Positions 36,187 through 44,908 of a DNA stretch of 64,000 nucleotides are shown here, one piece after another (the stretch's first letter is position 1; every line of letters starts with the position of its first letter). Made by a program: the position numbers and the translations under genes. The notes beneath the pieces are model-generated. The model had not been told where the DNA came from, did not search any database, and saw nothing but the letters and a program-made list of their open reading frames with translations. Source of the stretch: Burkholderia pyrrocinia (lineage in GTDB: Bacteria; Pseudomonadota; Gammaproteobacteria; Burkholderiales; Burkholderiaceae); contig NZ_CP011504.1 of the NCBI RefSeq assembly GCF_001028665.1, forward strand, positions 930,001 to 994,000, read 5' to 3'.

Positions 36187-36951
36187 TCAGATCGTCAGGC
36201 CGCCATCGACGACGATGCATTCGCCGTTCGTGTAGCTCGCCGCGTCCGACACGAGATACAGCACGGTGCCGGCCATTTCGCGCGGCTCCGCGTGGCGGCG
36301 CAGCGGGATCTTCGCCATCCAGTTCTCGTAGATGTCCTTGTCGGCGAACAGCGCGCCCGCGAACTTCGTCTTCGTCAGGCCCGGCAGCAGCGCGTTCACG
36401 CGGATGCCGAGCGGCCCGCATTCCTTCGCGAACGCCTTGGTCATGTTGACGACGGCCGCCTTCGTGATCGAGTAGATGCCCTGACGGTCGCCCGGCTGCA
36501 GCGCGTTCACCGATGCCGTGTTGACGATCGCGCCGCCGCCGTGTGTCTTCATCAGCTTGCCGGCCTCGACCGACATGAAGAAGTAGCCGCGGATGTTCAC
36601 GTCGACGGTCTTCTCGTACGCGGCGAGATCGGTATCGAGGATGTGCCCGAAATACGGGTTCGCGGCCGCGTTGTTCACGAGGATGTCGAGCCGCCCGTGC
36701 TTGCCGCGGATGTGCTCGAACGTCGCGGCGATATCTTCCAGCCGCCCGACGTGGCAGGCCAGCGCCTCGGCGCGGCCGCCCGCCGCGACGATCGCGTCGG
36801 CCACCGCCTGGCAGTCGTCGAGCTTGCGGCTCGACACGATCACGTGTGCGCCCTGCTCTGCAAGCAGCTTCGCGATTTCCTCGCCGATGCCGCGGCTCGC
36901 GCCCGTCACCAGTGCGATCTTGCCGGTCAGGTCGAACAGATTCGTTGCCAT
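36187..36951 (-). CDS. Short-chain dehydrogenase/reductase
   Basis: A 254-aa SDR: LFDLTGKIALVTGASRGIGE, NNAAANPYFGH, TASVNALQPGDRQGIYSITK with the YxxxK lysine. GYFFMSVEAGKLMKTHGG and LLPGLTKTKFAGALF are typical of the SDRs that flank ACAD10/11-like kinases. ATG 36951 (MATNLFDL) is preferred to ATG 36969, which overlaps its own GGAGG. Second of two adjacent SDR genes, which are not close copies of each other. Confidence 0.9.
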   Translation of the reverse strand: MATNLFDLTGKIALVTGASRGIGEEIAKLLAEQGAHVIVSSRKLDDCQAVADAIVAAGGRAEALACHVGRLEDIAATFEHIRGKHGRLDILVNNAAANPYFGHILDTDLAAYEKTVDVNIRGYFFMSVEAGKLMKTHGGGAIVNTASVNALQPGDRQGIYSITKAAVVNMTKAFAKECGPLGIRVNALLPGLTKTKFAGALFADKDIYENWMAKIPLRRHAEPREMAGTVLYLVSDAASYTNGECIVVDGGLTI

Positions 36952-37027
36952 GTCGTTGTGCTCCTCCATTGATGGTTTGTCGTGTCGCCGCTCTGCGATC
37001 CCGGCGATGTCAGCGATTTCAGCGATT

Positions 37028-38059
37028 TCAGCGATGCGCGTCGATCACGCTCACGGCCAGTTCGGCCAGCCGGCCGGCCATTGCGCCGACGCGCAGCGCC
37101 TGCTCGCTCGACGCGTTGCCCTGCAGCGCTCGCGCCTTCACGCCTTGCGCGATCGCCGCGAGGCGGAAGAAACTGAACGCGAGGTAGAAATGCCAGTCGC
37201 GGATCGGCTCGATCCCGCGCAATTCGCAATAGCGCGCGACGATCGCCGCTTCATCCGGTACGCCGAGTTCGGCGCGATCCAGACCCGCGATCCCGCGCAC
37301 CTGCCCGCCGGACGGCAGCCGCAGGCACATGCAGAAATACGCGAGATCGGCGAGCGGATTGCCGAGCGTCGACAGCTCCCAATCGAGCACGGCCTGCACG
37401 CGATAGCCGTCGCGCGCGAACATCAGGTTGTCGATCCGGAAATCGCCGTGCACCAGCGCCGGCCGGCCCGTGTCCTCGGGGCACGCCTTTGGCAGCCAGT
37501 CGATCAGCGTCTCCATCGCGTCGAGGCGCTCCGTTTCCGCCGCGCGATACTGCTTCGTCCACACGCCGATCTGGCGCTCGAAGTAGTTGCCGGGGCGGCC
37601 GTAGTCGGCGAGGCCCACCACGTCGACATCGACGTCGTGCAACGCGGCCATCGTCTGCAGCAACGCGTCGTAGCACGCCGCGCGATCGGCCTTCGGCAGT
37701 TCCGGCAGCGCGGGATCCCAGAAGATCCGGCCGTCCTCGAAGCTCATCACGTAGAACATGCTGCCGATCACGTCGCGGTCGACGCACAGGTGATACGGAC
37801 GCGCGACCGGCACCGCGGTGCCCGACAGCGCGGTCAGCACGCGGAATTCGCGGTCGACCGCGTGCGCGGATTTCAGCAGTTCGCCCGGGGGCTGGCGGCG
37901 CAGCACATAGCGGCCGCTCTTCGCGTGCAGCAGGAAAGTCGGGTTCGACTGGCCGCCGGCAAACTTCTCCGTGTCGACCGGGCCTTCGAAACCCGGCACG
38001 TGCGCTTCCAGATAGCGCGTGAGGCGGGCTACGTCGAGTTGCTGGGAAGGGTTCGTCAT
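37028..38059 (-). CDS. APH-fold kinase, LvaA/ACAD10-11 kinase-domain-like
   Basis: A 343-aa aminoglycoside-phosphotransferase-fold kinase. GGQSNPTFLL and YVLRRQPPG (ATP lysine region), the Brenner motif LVHGDFRIDNLMF near residue 208, and the metal-binding VLDWELSTLG. This subgroup is fused or adjacent to acyl-CoA dehydrogenases; in ACAD10/11 and in LvaA it phosphorylates 4-hydroxyacyl-CoAs before removal of phosphate. It is not an antibiotic-resistance gene. ATG 38059 lies 20 bp after the phosphatase stop. Confidence 0.88.
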   Translation of the reverse strand: MTNPSQQLDVARLTRYLEAHVPGFEGPVDTEKFAGGQSNPTFLLHAKSGRYVLRRQPPGELLKSAHAVDREFRVLTALSGTAVPVARPYHLCVDRDVIGSMFYVMSFEDGRIFWDPALPELPKADRAACYDALLQTMAALHDVDVDVVGLADYGRPGNYFERQIGVWTKQYRAAETERLDAMETLIDWLPKACPEDTGRPALVHGDFRIDNLMFARDGYRVQAVLDWELSTLGNPLADLAYFCMCLRLPSGGQVRGIAGLDRAELGVPDEAAIVARYCELRGIEPIRDWHFYLAFSFFRLAAIAQGVKARALQGNASSEQALRVGAMAGRLAELAVSVIDAHR

Positions 38060-38078
38060 CGTCGCGATCGTTCGTGGG

Positions 38079-38753
38079 TCAGCCGTAGGTTCGAAGCGCG
38101 TGTCGTTCGGGATCCTCCAGATGCGGGATGCCGTTGAACGACGCGAGGTGGAACGCATCGGCGTTGAAGAAAAACTGCGAAAGACTGCTGTTGCGGATCT
38201 GCAGGTTCAGCGCGATCGCGCTCGACGGGGGTGCCGCGAGCACCTGCTGCACGGTGACCGCGATCGGGCCGCCGGAGCTCACCGCGAGCACGCGCTGGCC
38301 GCCGCCGTGGCGGATCGCGGCGCGCGCCTCGGCGACGCGCTGCTGGAAGTGCGCCCAGCTCTCGGGGGCCGCATCGCCGAGCTTGTCCTCGGACCACAGC
38401 TGAAGCACCTGCCGGAGCGCACGGAAATGTTCCTTCATCGATCCGGCCGCGAGCCGCGCGATCTCCGGATAGTCGCCGGCGGCCGCCGCGAACAGCCCGT
38501 GGAAGTCGTATTCGTTCAGGCCCGGATGGCGGTCGACCGGCACGCCTGCGCGGCCCATCCCGCGCAGGATCGCGTCGACCGTCTGCGCGTGGCGGTTCAG
38601 CGTGCCGCAGATCACGCGGTCGAACGCCAGACCCTGCCGCGCGAAGTATTCGCCGAGCCAGACGCCCTGCTGCTCGCCGGCCGCGGAAAGGCGGTCGTAG
38701 TCGTCCGTGCCGAACGACGCCTGCCCGTGCCGTACCAGAAAGAGTTCAGCCAT
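38079..38753 (-). CDS. Histidine phosphatase family protein (phosphoglycerate-mutase fold)
   Basis: A 224-aa branch-1 histidine phosphatase. The nucleophile motif LVRHGQASFG is at residues 6-15; the second His lies in LAVSSGGPIAV, where the usual SHG reads SSG, a notable change. It heads the unit phosphatase-APH-SDR-SDR-ACAD, a gene order I recall from other proteobacteria. It might act on the phospho-acyl intermediate or recycle a by-product. Its upstream region holds the degenerate fifth copy of the island element. Confidence 0.8.
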   Translation of the reverse strand: MAELFLVRHGQASFGTDDYDRLSAAGEQQGVWLGEYFARQGLAFDRVICGTLNRHAQTVDAILRGMGRAGVPVDRHPGLNEYDFHGLFAAAAGDYPEIARLAAGSMKEHFRALRQVLQLWSEDKLGDAAPESWAHFQQRVAEARAAIRHGGGQRVLAVSSGGPIAVTVQQVLAAPPSSAIALNLQIRNSSLSQFFFNADAFHLASFNGIPHLEDPERHALRTYG

Positions 38754-38793
38754 CGCATGCCCGCCAGATCAGAAGGATTCAGCATAGCCAGCG

Positions 38794-38846
38794 GGTGTAC
38801 ATTTTTAAACTTTATTTTCTGAATCTTCGGGTATTCACCCTGTGAA
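38794..38846 (-). promoter_or_regulatory. Degenerate fifth copy of the island promoter element
   Basis: GGGTATTCACCCTGTGAA (38829-38846) resembles the GGGTATTCCCCTGTC box of the four other copies. It is separated by a T/A-rich tract from GGTGTACA (38794-38801), at the place where GGTCATNATGAC stands in them: 36 bp between the GGT triplets versus 38 bp in copy 1. It lies 41-93 bp upstream of the histidine phosphatase. The second box is too degraded to be sure. Confidence 0.35.
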
Positions 38847-38895
38847 TTCCTTCCCCGGGCCGCGGGCGCCCGGGGATATGGCAAGCGCCGGCCGG

Positions 38896-39780
38896 TCACG
38901 CGGAATGCGTGACGCTTCCGTCGACGGCCGCCTGCAGCGATCGTTCCGCCGCGGGCGTCACCAGCACGATCTTGCCGATATGGCGGCCCGAATCCATCAG
39001 CTCGTGCGCGGCGCGCGCATCGCGAAAATCGAACAGCCGGTAGACCTGCGGCTTGACGGCCCCTTGCCGGATCAGCGGCCACACGGCCTCTTCGAGCTCG
39101 CGAATGAGCTGCGCCTTCTCCGCGTAGGTGCGCGAGCGCAGCGTCGAGCCGATGTGCGTGAGCCGCTTCGTCAGCATCGGAAACAGGTCGAGCTCCTTCG
39201 CGGGGCCTTTGATCACGCCGATCTGCACGATGCGGCCGTTGATCGCGGCCGCCGCGAAATTGCGTGCGACGTAGTCGCCGGCGATGATGTCGACGATCAC
39301 GTCGACGCCCTTGCCGCCCGTGAAGCGCGCGACCTCCTCGACGAAATCCTCGCTGCGGTAGTCGATCGCGAGATCCGCGCCGAGCCGCATGCTCGCGTCG
39401 CGCTGCGCGTCCGAACCGACGGTCGTGATGATCGTCGACGCGCCGAACGCCTTCGCCAGCATCGTCGCCGTCGTGCCGATCCCCGATGCGCCGCCGTGGA
39501 TCAGCACGCTTTCGCCGGCTTTGAACTCACCGCGCTGGAACAGGTTCAGCCAGACCGTCATGAAGGTCTCCGGCAGCGCCGCCGCTTCGGCCATGCCGAG
39601 GCCGTCGGGAATCGCGAGCGTGTTGCTCTCGTTCGCCACCGCGTATTCCGCGTAGCCGCCGCCCGGAATCAGTGCGCCGACGCGGTCGCCAACGACGAAC
39701 CGCGTGACGTCGCGCCCGACCGCAACGATGTCGCCGGCGATCTCGCGGCCGCCGCACTGCTGAAGGACGTGGGGAACTGA
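38896..39780 (-). pseudogene. 5'-truncated NAD(P)H:quinone oxidoreductase (PIG3-like)
   Basis: Zinc-less medium-chain dehydrogenase. Coding similarity starts at HVLQQCGGREIAGDIVAVGR and is good to the end: IPGGGYAEYAV, AALPETFMTVWLNLF, SVLIHGGASGIGTTA, and DLFPMLTKRLTHIGSTLRSR. The first ~60 residues (GroES-like substrate fold, normal MKAI start) are absent; the frame instead continues upstream into the neighbouring dehydrogenase stop without a usable start. A deletion at about 39770-39790 is inferred. A GTG near 39795 could start a shortened protein, which would be unlikely to fold. Confidence 0.75.
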
Positions 39781-39847
39781 CGCCGCGCGCACCGCGCCCC
39801 GGCGGCGTTCTGCCGGGAGTGCGGCCGCATGGCGGCATCGCGCCGCG

Positions 39848-41137
39848 TTACTCGCGCGTCCAGCCGTTCTGATAGAGCTGCCCGGCCAGCACGCCGAGGC
39901 GCGACGCAAGCACGTAGTTCTCGCCGTCCTCGATCAGCGCCGAGCGCACGTCGCGGAACAGCTTTTCGATCGGGAACTCGCGCGTGGTGCCGTTCCCACC
40001 GAACAGCTGGAACGCCTCGTGCGTGATCTTCATCGCTTCCTCGGTCACGCTCACCTTCGCCTGCGCGGTCGCATACGGATGGCTCTGCGGCGACAGGCGC
40101 GAGAACGCGAGGCTGCGGCGCGCGATCGCACGCGCCATCTCCAGCCGGCGCAGCATCTCGCCGATGCGCAGGTGCGTCATCTGGTGATCCATCAGCAGCG
40201 CGCCGCCCTGCTTGCGCTCGTGGCAATACGCGAGCGCCAGTTCGAACGCGGCGCGCGCGACGCCGACGAACACCTGGCACATGTGCGTGCCGGCGTACGA
40301 CCACGTCGACGCGAGGTTGCCGAGATAGTCGTCCTTCAGCGCGACCGCGAAGCGCTTCGGCACCTTCACGTTGTCGAAATAGATCTCGCCCTGCGGCAGC
40401 GCGCGCTGGCCGATCTTGTCGAGCGGCTTGCCGCGCGACACGCCCGGCAGATCGAGCGGCAGGATCATCGCAATGCCGTTCGTGAATGCGCTGCGCTCGC
40501 CTTCGCCGTAGAACCCGTCGCCGTAGTCGGCCGCCATGTACGCGAGCGCGACCTGCGCGACCGACCCGTTCGAGATCCACGCCGAACTCTGCCCGTTGAT
40601 GACGATTTCATCGGCGCCGACCTTCGCGGACACGTTGCCCACCGGCTGCCTGCCGTTCGCGCTGAGTTCCTGCCGATACAGGATGGCCGCGTCCGACCCG
40701 CGATCGGGCTGCGTGTTCATCCAGCAGCCGACCTTGCCCGCGCACATCTCGATCAGTTCCTGATTGCCGACCGTCTGCGCCATCATCAGCGGCATCGTCG
40801 CGGCGCCGATCGACACGGCGAGGCCCGAATCGCCCCAGCCGAGTTCCTCGCCGATCAGCGACTCGATGCGCACGGCCGTCTCCGGCGGAAACTGCGCGAT
40901 CAGTTGCGGATCGAGCCCGAGCTTCGCACTCTCGACGATCGCGGCCCAGTACGGCGAGCCGGGCGCGATCACCTCGTCCGGCGTCATCCGGTCGAGCTCG
41001 CGGCCGATCGGCCGCAACACGTCGCGCGCAAAGCGGTGAACCGTGTGCTGGATTGCGCTTTCCTCTTCGCTCAGCGGCGTCTCGAAGCCGGTCATGCCGA
41101 CCAGCGGCAGCGCCGCGGACTTGTTCAGACGAATCAT
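39848..41137 (-). CDS. Acyl-CoA dehydrogenase
   Basis: A 429-aa acyl-CoA dehydrogenase. N-terminal helices (EEESAIQHTVHRFARDVLRP), flavin region NTQPDRGSDAAILY, AWISNGSVAQVALAYMAADY, and C-terminal AFQLFGGNGTTREFPIEKLF with the adenine-binding GGNG motif. Clearly distinct from the ACAD at 34143. ATG 41137 has GGAGGAG at about 8 nt. Promoter element copy 1 lies 86-139 bp upstream. It heads a short unit with the truncated quinone oxidoreductase. Confidence 0.92.
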   Translation of the reverse strand: MIRLNKSAALPLVGMTGFETPLSEEESAIQHTVHRFARDVLRPIGRELDRMTPDEVIAPGSPYWAAIVESAKLGLDPQLIAQFPPETAVRIESLIGEELGWGDSGLAVSIGAATMPLMMAQTVGNQELIEMCAGKVGCWMNTQPDRGSDAAILYRQELSANGRQPVGNVSAKVGADEIVINGQSSAWISNGSVAQVALAYMAADYGDGFYGEGERSAFTNGIAMILPLDLPGVSRGKPLDKIGQRALPQGEIYFDNVKVPKRFAVALKDDYLGNLASTWSYAGTHMCQVFVGVARAAFELALAYCHERKQGGALLMDHQMTHLRIGEMLRRLEMARAIARRSLAFSRLSPQSHPYATAQAKVSVTEEAMKITHEAFQLFGGNGTTREFPIEKLFRDVRSALIEDGENYVLASRLGVLAGQLYQNGWTRE

Positions 41138-41222
41138 CTCCGTTCTCCTCCTGGACTCGAATCATGTCGACCAGGCAGCGAACGCGCCCGGCCATCCCAC
41201 TTCTAGTAACACATACCAAACA

Positions 41223-41276
41223 TAGGTCATCATGACAAACACAGGAAGCAAAAAAAAGACAGGGTATTCCCCTGTC
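41223..41276 (-). promoter_or_regulatory. Island promoter element, copy 1
   Basis: Plus strand: GTCATCATGAC (41226-41236), 21 bp including AAAAAAA, then GACAGGGTATTCCCCTGTC (41258-41276). Read on the minus strand, TTGTCA (41233-41238), a 17-bp gap and TATGTG (41210-41215) form a sigma70-like promoter for the acyl-CoA dehydrogenase. The second box is then centred near -64 and the first overlaps -35. The hairpin followed by T8 can also terminate the upstream TetR gene. Confidence 0.7.
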
Positions 41277-41308
41277 TTCTCTCGCGTGTCGGCTGTGAGG
41301 TCCGGCCG

Positions 41309-41986
41309 CTATTTGCCTGCGGGTACTGTCAGCGTGCCGTATGCGAGCGCGCGAGACGTCGCCGCGAAATATGCGTCGAGCGCCTGCGTGTGCCGCCCGG
41401 TGCCGTACTGCATCGCGAAGCCATCCGCCAGTGCGATGAGCATCGTCGCCGCATGCCGGCTGTCGGCCGCGCTGAACGCGGGATTGACGGCGCGCAGCAG
41501 TTGCGCGAGATCATGCGTCAGCGTCGCATACCATTCGTCGTAGAGCTTGAAGCACTCGGGATCGGTCGCCGCGAACGACAGGAAATGCCGGAACAGTGCG
41601 TTGTACTTGGCATCCTTCGCATCGCGGATCGAGCGCTCCACGATCTCCTCGAACACGTCGCGCGGCGACGCGTCGCTGCTGAGCGCGCGCTTCATGTCGT
41701 CCAGGTACGTGTCGATGACCGGCTCGATGACGGCCCGCAACACGGCGATCCGGGTCGGGAAGTAGTACTGCAGATTGCTGACGCTGATGCCTGCCGCCGC
41801 GGCAACCGCGCGCTGCGAGAATTCCAGCGGGCCGCCTTCCAGCAGCAGCTTCCGCGCGACGCGAATAATCGTGTTGCGGGTGCGCAGGCCTTGCGCCCGC
41901 AAACCGTCCGGGTTGCTTGCCGCTGCGGTGGTGGCAGTCGAAGTGCGCCGCTTTTTGCCGCTGCGCTGCTCGTTGGGCACTGTCAT
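41309..41986 (-). CDS. TetR family regulator, candidate regulator of the island
   Basis: A 225-aa TetR protein. A ~40-residue basic N-terminal tail, then HTH PLEFSQRAVAAAAGISVSNL-QYYFPTR, and a ligand-binding domain (FRHFLSFAATDPECFKLYDE, HAATMLIALADGFAMQYGTG). ATG 41986 (MTVPNEQ). It lies inside the island, between the PuuB-like oxidase and element copy 1, on the same strand. The palindromic GTCATNATGAC boxes are of a size suited to a TetR dimer, so it is the first candidate to bind them. Confidence 0.9.
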   Translation of the reverse strand: MTVPNEQRSGKKRRTSTATTAAASNPDGLRAQGLRTRNTIIRVARKLLLEGGPLEFSQRAVAAAAGISVSNLQYYFPTRIAVLRAVIEPVIDTYLDDMKRALSSDASPRDVFEEIVERSIRDAKDAKYNALFRHFLSFAATDPECFKLYDEWYATLTHDLAQLLRAVNPAFSAADSRHAATMLIALADGFAMQYGTGRHTQALDAYFAATSRALAYGTLTVPAGK

Positions 41987-42154
41987 CGTGTTCGTCGTGA
42001 AGGTGGCGTTTCGGCTTCGTCGAATTGACGCTCCGTACCTTACGGAGCGCCAACGACTATACCCGATGCGAGCCTCATTTTCCATCGAGCCGCCCGTCGC
42101 CGGGGCGGTCCGGCCAGATGCACGTTTCAGCGTCGTGACGATCGCGTGCTATCG

Positions 42155-43630
42155 CTACCTCTGCCGCGCCTTGCGGTTCACGCGTTCGTCGAGCAGGTTT
42201 GCGACGCCGAGCATCGCATTCATCGCGCACCATCGCAGCGGCTCCGGCGGCACCGACGGCGTCTTGTGCGTCAGCGCCTCGAGCAGCGGCGATTGCTCGC
42301 CCTGGATCCGCTCGGCCAGCACGCGCCCGATCAGCGACTGCGTGCCCACGCCATGCCCCGAGCATCCGGCCGTATAAAACACGTTCCGGTGCGCGCCGGC
42401 CGCGCCGACCACCGGCAACGCGTCGCCGGCGAACGAGATATAGCCGCTCCAGCACGCGCGCACCGGCACGTTGCCCAGTTGCGGAAAGCGCGCGTGCAGC
42501 GCCTTCACGAGCGCGCGATACGCGTCGTCGTCCGGCACGTTCGGCGTCTGCGAACCGTAGACGTAATGCAGCCGCTTGGTCGTCAGCAGCAGCGTGTTGC
42601 GGGCGGTGAGGCGATGGCTCTCCATCGTCAGGTGCGACGTGACGATGCCCTCGCGGCGCGGCCAGCCGAGCGCCGCGAGTTGCGCATCGGACAGCGGCTC
42701 GGTTTCGAGCGCCGACACGCGCAACGGCATCACCTTGTCGCCGAGCAGGCCGAGCTGCGGCGTGTAGGCGTTGGTGGCAAGCACCAGCACCGGCGCACTC
42801 GCGCTGCCGCGTGCCGTGCGCACGCGCACCGTCTCGCCTTCGTCGAAATCGAGCAGCGCGGTGTTCTCGTAGAGTTTCACGCCGGCTGCGAGCGCCGCGC
42901 GCCGCAACCCCGTCACATACTTGCCGGGATCGAGCGTGCCGCCGCCCGGCACATACGCACCGAACAGGAAGGCCGGCGGAATCCCGCGCGCGCGCATCGC
43001 CGCGCCATCGAGAAACTGCGCGGGCGAGCCGAGTTCGATGCCGGTTTCCATGCTCTCGCGCAACCGTTTCTCCTGCGACGGATGCACGCCCGCGCGGATG
43101 ATGCCCGACGCGCGGTAGTCGCAGTCGATCGCGTATTCGGCGAGCTTGCGCTCGACGTAGGCCACGCCTTCGTCGTAGAAGCCGACGATCTGCCTTGCCT
43201 GTTCGCGCCCGACGCGCTTGAGGAACAGCTCGTACTCGAGCCCCTGGCCGCCGGCGAGATAACCGGCGTTGCGCCCGCTCGCGCCGAAGCCCGCGAACTC
43301 GCGTTCGAGCACGACGACGCTCGCGCCGCGCGCAGCCAGTTCCAGCGCGGTGGACAAGCCCGCAAAACCGGCGCCGACGACGATCACGTCCGCGCGGACG
43401 TCGCCTTCGAGCTGCGGCTGCGCGTGATCCGGCGGCTCGATCCATCCGCCGACGGGACGATACTTCTGCAACGCGGCGTCGGCGCGGATTTCCTCGCCCC
43501 AGCGCGCCAGCGGCCCGGCCGCGTCCGCGCCCACCGCCTGCATCGACGCCGCCGCGCCGACGCCGTCCGGCGCGCGCCGCGCCGCCTGTCCTGCCTGCCC
43601 GAGCGCCATCGCGCCGTGTGCGTCGCTCAT
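42155..43630 (-). CDS. FAD-dependent oxidoreductase, PuuB/DAAO-like
   Basis: A 491-aa D-amino-acid-oxidase-fold flavoenzyme. DVIVVGAGFAGLSTALELAA at residues 81-100; the FGASGRNAGYLAGG block, GGGTLDPGKYVTGLRRAALA, and the C-terminal FYTAGCSGHGVGTQSLIG are characteristic of gamma-glutamylputrescine oxidase and related amine oxidases. Unusual: an ~80-residue N-terminal extension before the FAD motif. It starts 12 bp after the thiolase stop. Oxidation of an amine or amino acid inside the cell would suit the two exported amine oxidases of the island. Confidence 0.88.
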   Translation of the reverse strand: MSDAHGAMALGQAGQAARRAPDGVGAAASMQAVGADAAGPLARWGEEIRADAALQKYRPVGGWIEPPDHAQPQLEGDVRADVIVVGAGFAGLSTALELAARGASVVVLEREFAGFGASGRNAGYLAGGQGLEYELFLKRVGREQARQIVGFYDEGVAYVERKLAEYAIDCDYRASGIIRAGVHPSQEKRLRESMETGIELGSPAQFLDGAAMRARGIPPAFLFGAYVPGGGTLDPGKYVTGLRRAALAAGVKLYENTALLDFDEGETVRVRTARGSASAPVLVLATNAYTPQLGLLGDKVMPLRVSALETEPLSDAQLAALGWPRREGIVTSHLTMESHRLTARNTLLLTTKRLHYVYGSQTPNVPDDDAYRALVKALHARFPQLGNVPVRACWSGYISFAGDALPVVGAAGAHRNVFYTAGCSGHGVGTQSLIGRVLAERIQGEQSPLLEALTHKTPSVPPEPLRWCAMNAMLGVANLLDERVNRKARQR

Positions 43631-43641
43631 GTCCGCCTCCG

Positions 43642-44883
43642 TCAGTCCCTGCTGAGAATGTGAATCGCCAGCGCCGCTTCCTCGACGCCCTGCAATCCGC
43701 CGCCGTTTTCCTGGATCGCATGGCGCGCGCCCTGCACCTGGCGCCCGCCCGCCTCGCCGCGCAACTGCGTGACCAGCTCGTACAGCTGCCCGATGCCGGT
43801 CGCGCCGAGCGGATGGCCCTTCGATTCGAGGCCGCCCGACGTGTTGATCGGGATCCGCCCGCCGAGCGTGAATTCGCCCCGCTCGGCAGCCGGGCCGCCT
43901 TCGCCGAACGGCACGAAGCCGAGGTTCTCGGCCTGGATGATTTCGCCCATCGCCGACGCGTCGTGCACTTCGGCGACGTCCATGTCCTCCGGCCCCACGC
44001 CGGCCTGCTCGTAGGCCTGCAACGCGGCGAGCCGGCCGATGTGCTTGTGCGGCTCGTCGATGCGCCGGCGCGTGAAGCTGCGCAGCACGCTGGCGGCGAT
44101 CCGGATGCAGCGGCTGCGATCGGCGCCGATGCGCGCCAGCCCTTCGTCGGTGCAGAGGATCGCGGCTGCCGCGCCGTCCGACAGCGGTGCGCACATCGGC
44201 AGCGTGATCGGATACGTGATCGGCGCCGCCGCCAGCACCTCGTCGATCGTGAACGGCTGGCGGAACTGCGAATACGGGTTGTGCACCGAATGCCCGTGGT
44301 TCTTCGCCGACACGGCGGCGATCTGCCGCTGCGTGGTGCCGTACGTGCGCATGTGATGCCGGCACAGCGCCGCGTAGATCTTCATGAAACGGCTGTACGG
44401 CCGGTCGGATTCCGAGCCGGGCGGCGGCTCGATCCCTTCGCCGAGCTGCGCGAGCGTCGCGAAGTTCTCGTCGATGCGCGACACGTCCCAGCCGGCCTCG
44501 AACAGCGCGAACGATTTCGCCTTGTCCGCGACGTTCATCTTTTCCGCGCCGAGCGCAAGCGCGACGTCGCATGCGCCCGACTGAAGCTGCCGCACGGCCA
44601 GGTGCACGGCCGTACTGCCGGACGCGCACGCATTCTCGACGTTGAACACCGGAATGCCTTCGAGGCCGATCTTGCTGAACACGACCTGACCGGGAATCGA
44701 CAGCTGCCCCTGCAGCGCGCCATTGGTGATACCCGCGTAGAACGCCGCGCGGATCGCATCGGCATGACAGCCCGCGTCGCGCAACGCACGCTGCAGCGCC
44801 TCGCGCGCCAGGTCGTCGAGACTACGGTCGAGGTGCCGGCCGAACACGGTCATCGCGATACCGGCAATGTAGATGTTGCTCAT
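43642..44883 (-). CDS. Thiolase, SCP-x/lipid-transfer type
   Basis: A 413-aa non-decarboxylating thiolase. Nucleophile Cys86 in FNVENACASGSTAVH; His motif AEVHDASAMGE; C-terminal ESKGHPLGATGIGQLYE. The N-terminus MSNIYIAGIAMTVFGRH and overall sequence are those of the SCP-x/sterol-carrier thiolases, which cleave 3-ketoacyl-CoAs of bulky or branched substrates. Sits between the CoA ligase (26 bp) and the FAD oxidase (12 bp). Confidence 0.92.
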   Translation of the reverse strand: MSNIYIAGIAMTVFGRHLDRSLDDLAREALQRALRDAGCHADAIRAAFYAGITNGALQGQLSIPGQVVFSKIGLEGIPVFNVENACASGSTAVHLAVRQLQSGACDVALALGAEKMNVADKAKSFALFEAGWDVSRIDENFATLAQLGEGIEPPPGSESDRPYSRFMKIYAALCRHHMRTYGTTQRQIAAVSAKNHGHSVHNPYSQFRQPFTIDEVLAAAPITYPITLPMCAPLSDGAAAAILCTDEGLARIGADRSRCIRIAASVLRSFTRRRIDEPHKHIGRLAALQAYEQAGVGPEDMDVAEVHDASAMGEIIQAENLGFVPFGEGGPAAERGEFTLGGRIPINTSGGLESKGHPLGATGIGQLYELVTQLRGEAGGRQVQGARHAIQENGGGLQGVEEAALAIHILSRD

Positions 44884-44908
44884 CGTCTGGAATCCATATG
44901 AAGGAGGC

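Noticed and set aside
37028..38059. APH-fold protein as an aminoglycoside resistance gene
   Set aside because: The sequence belongs to the ACAD10/11-LvaA branch and sits with acyl-CoA enzymes.
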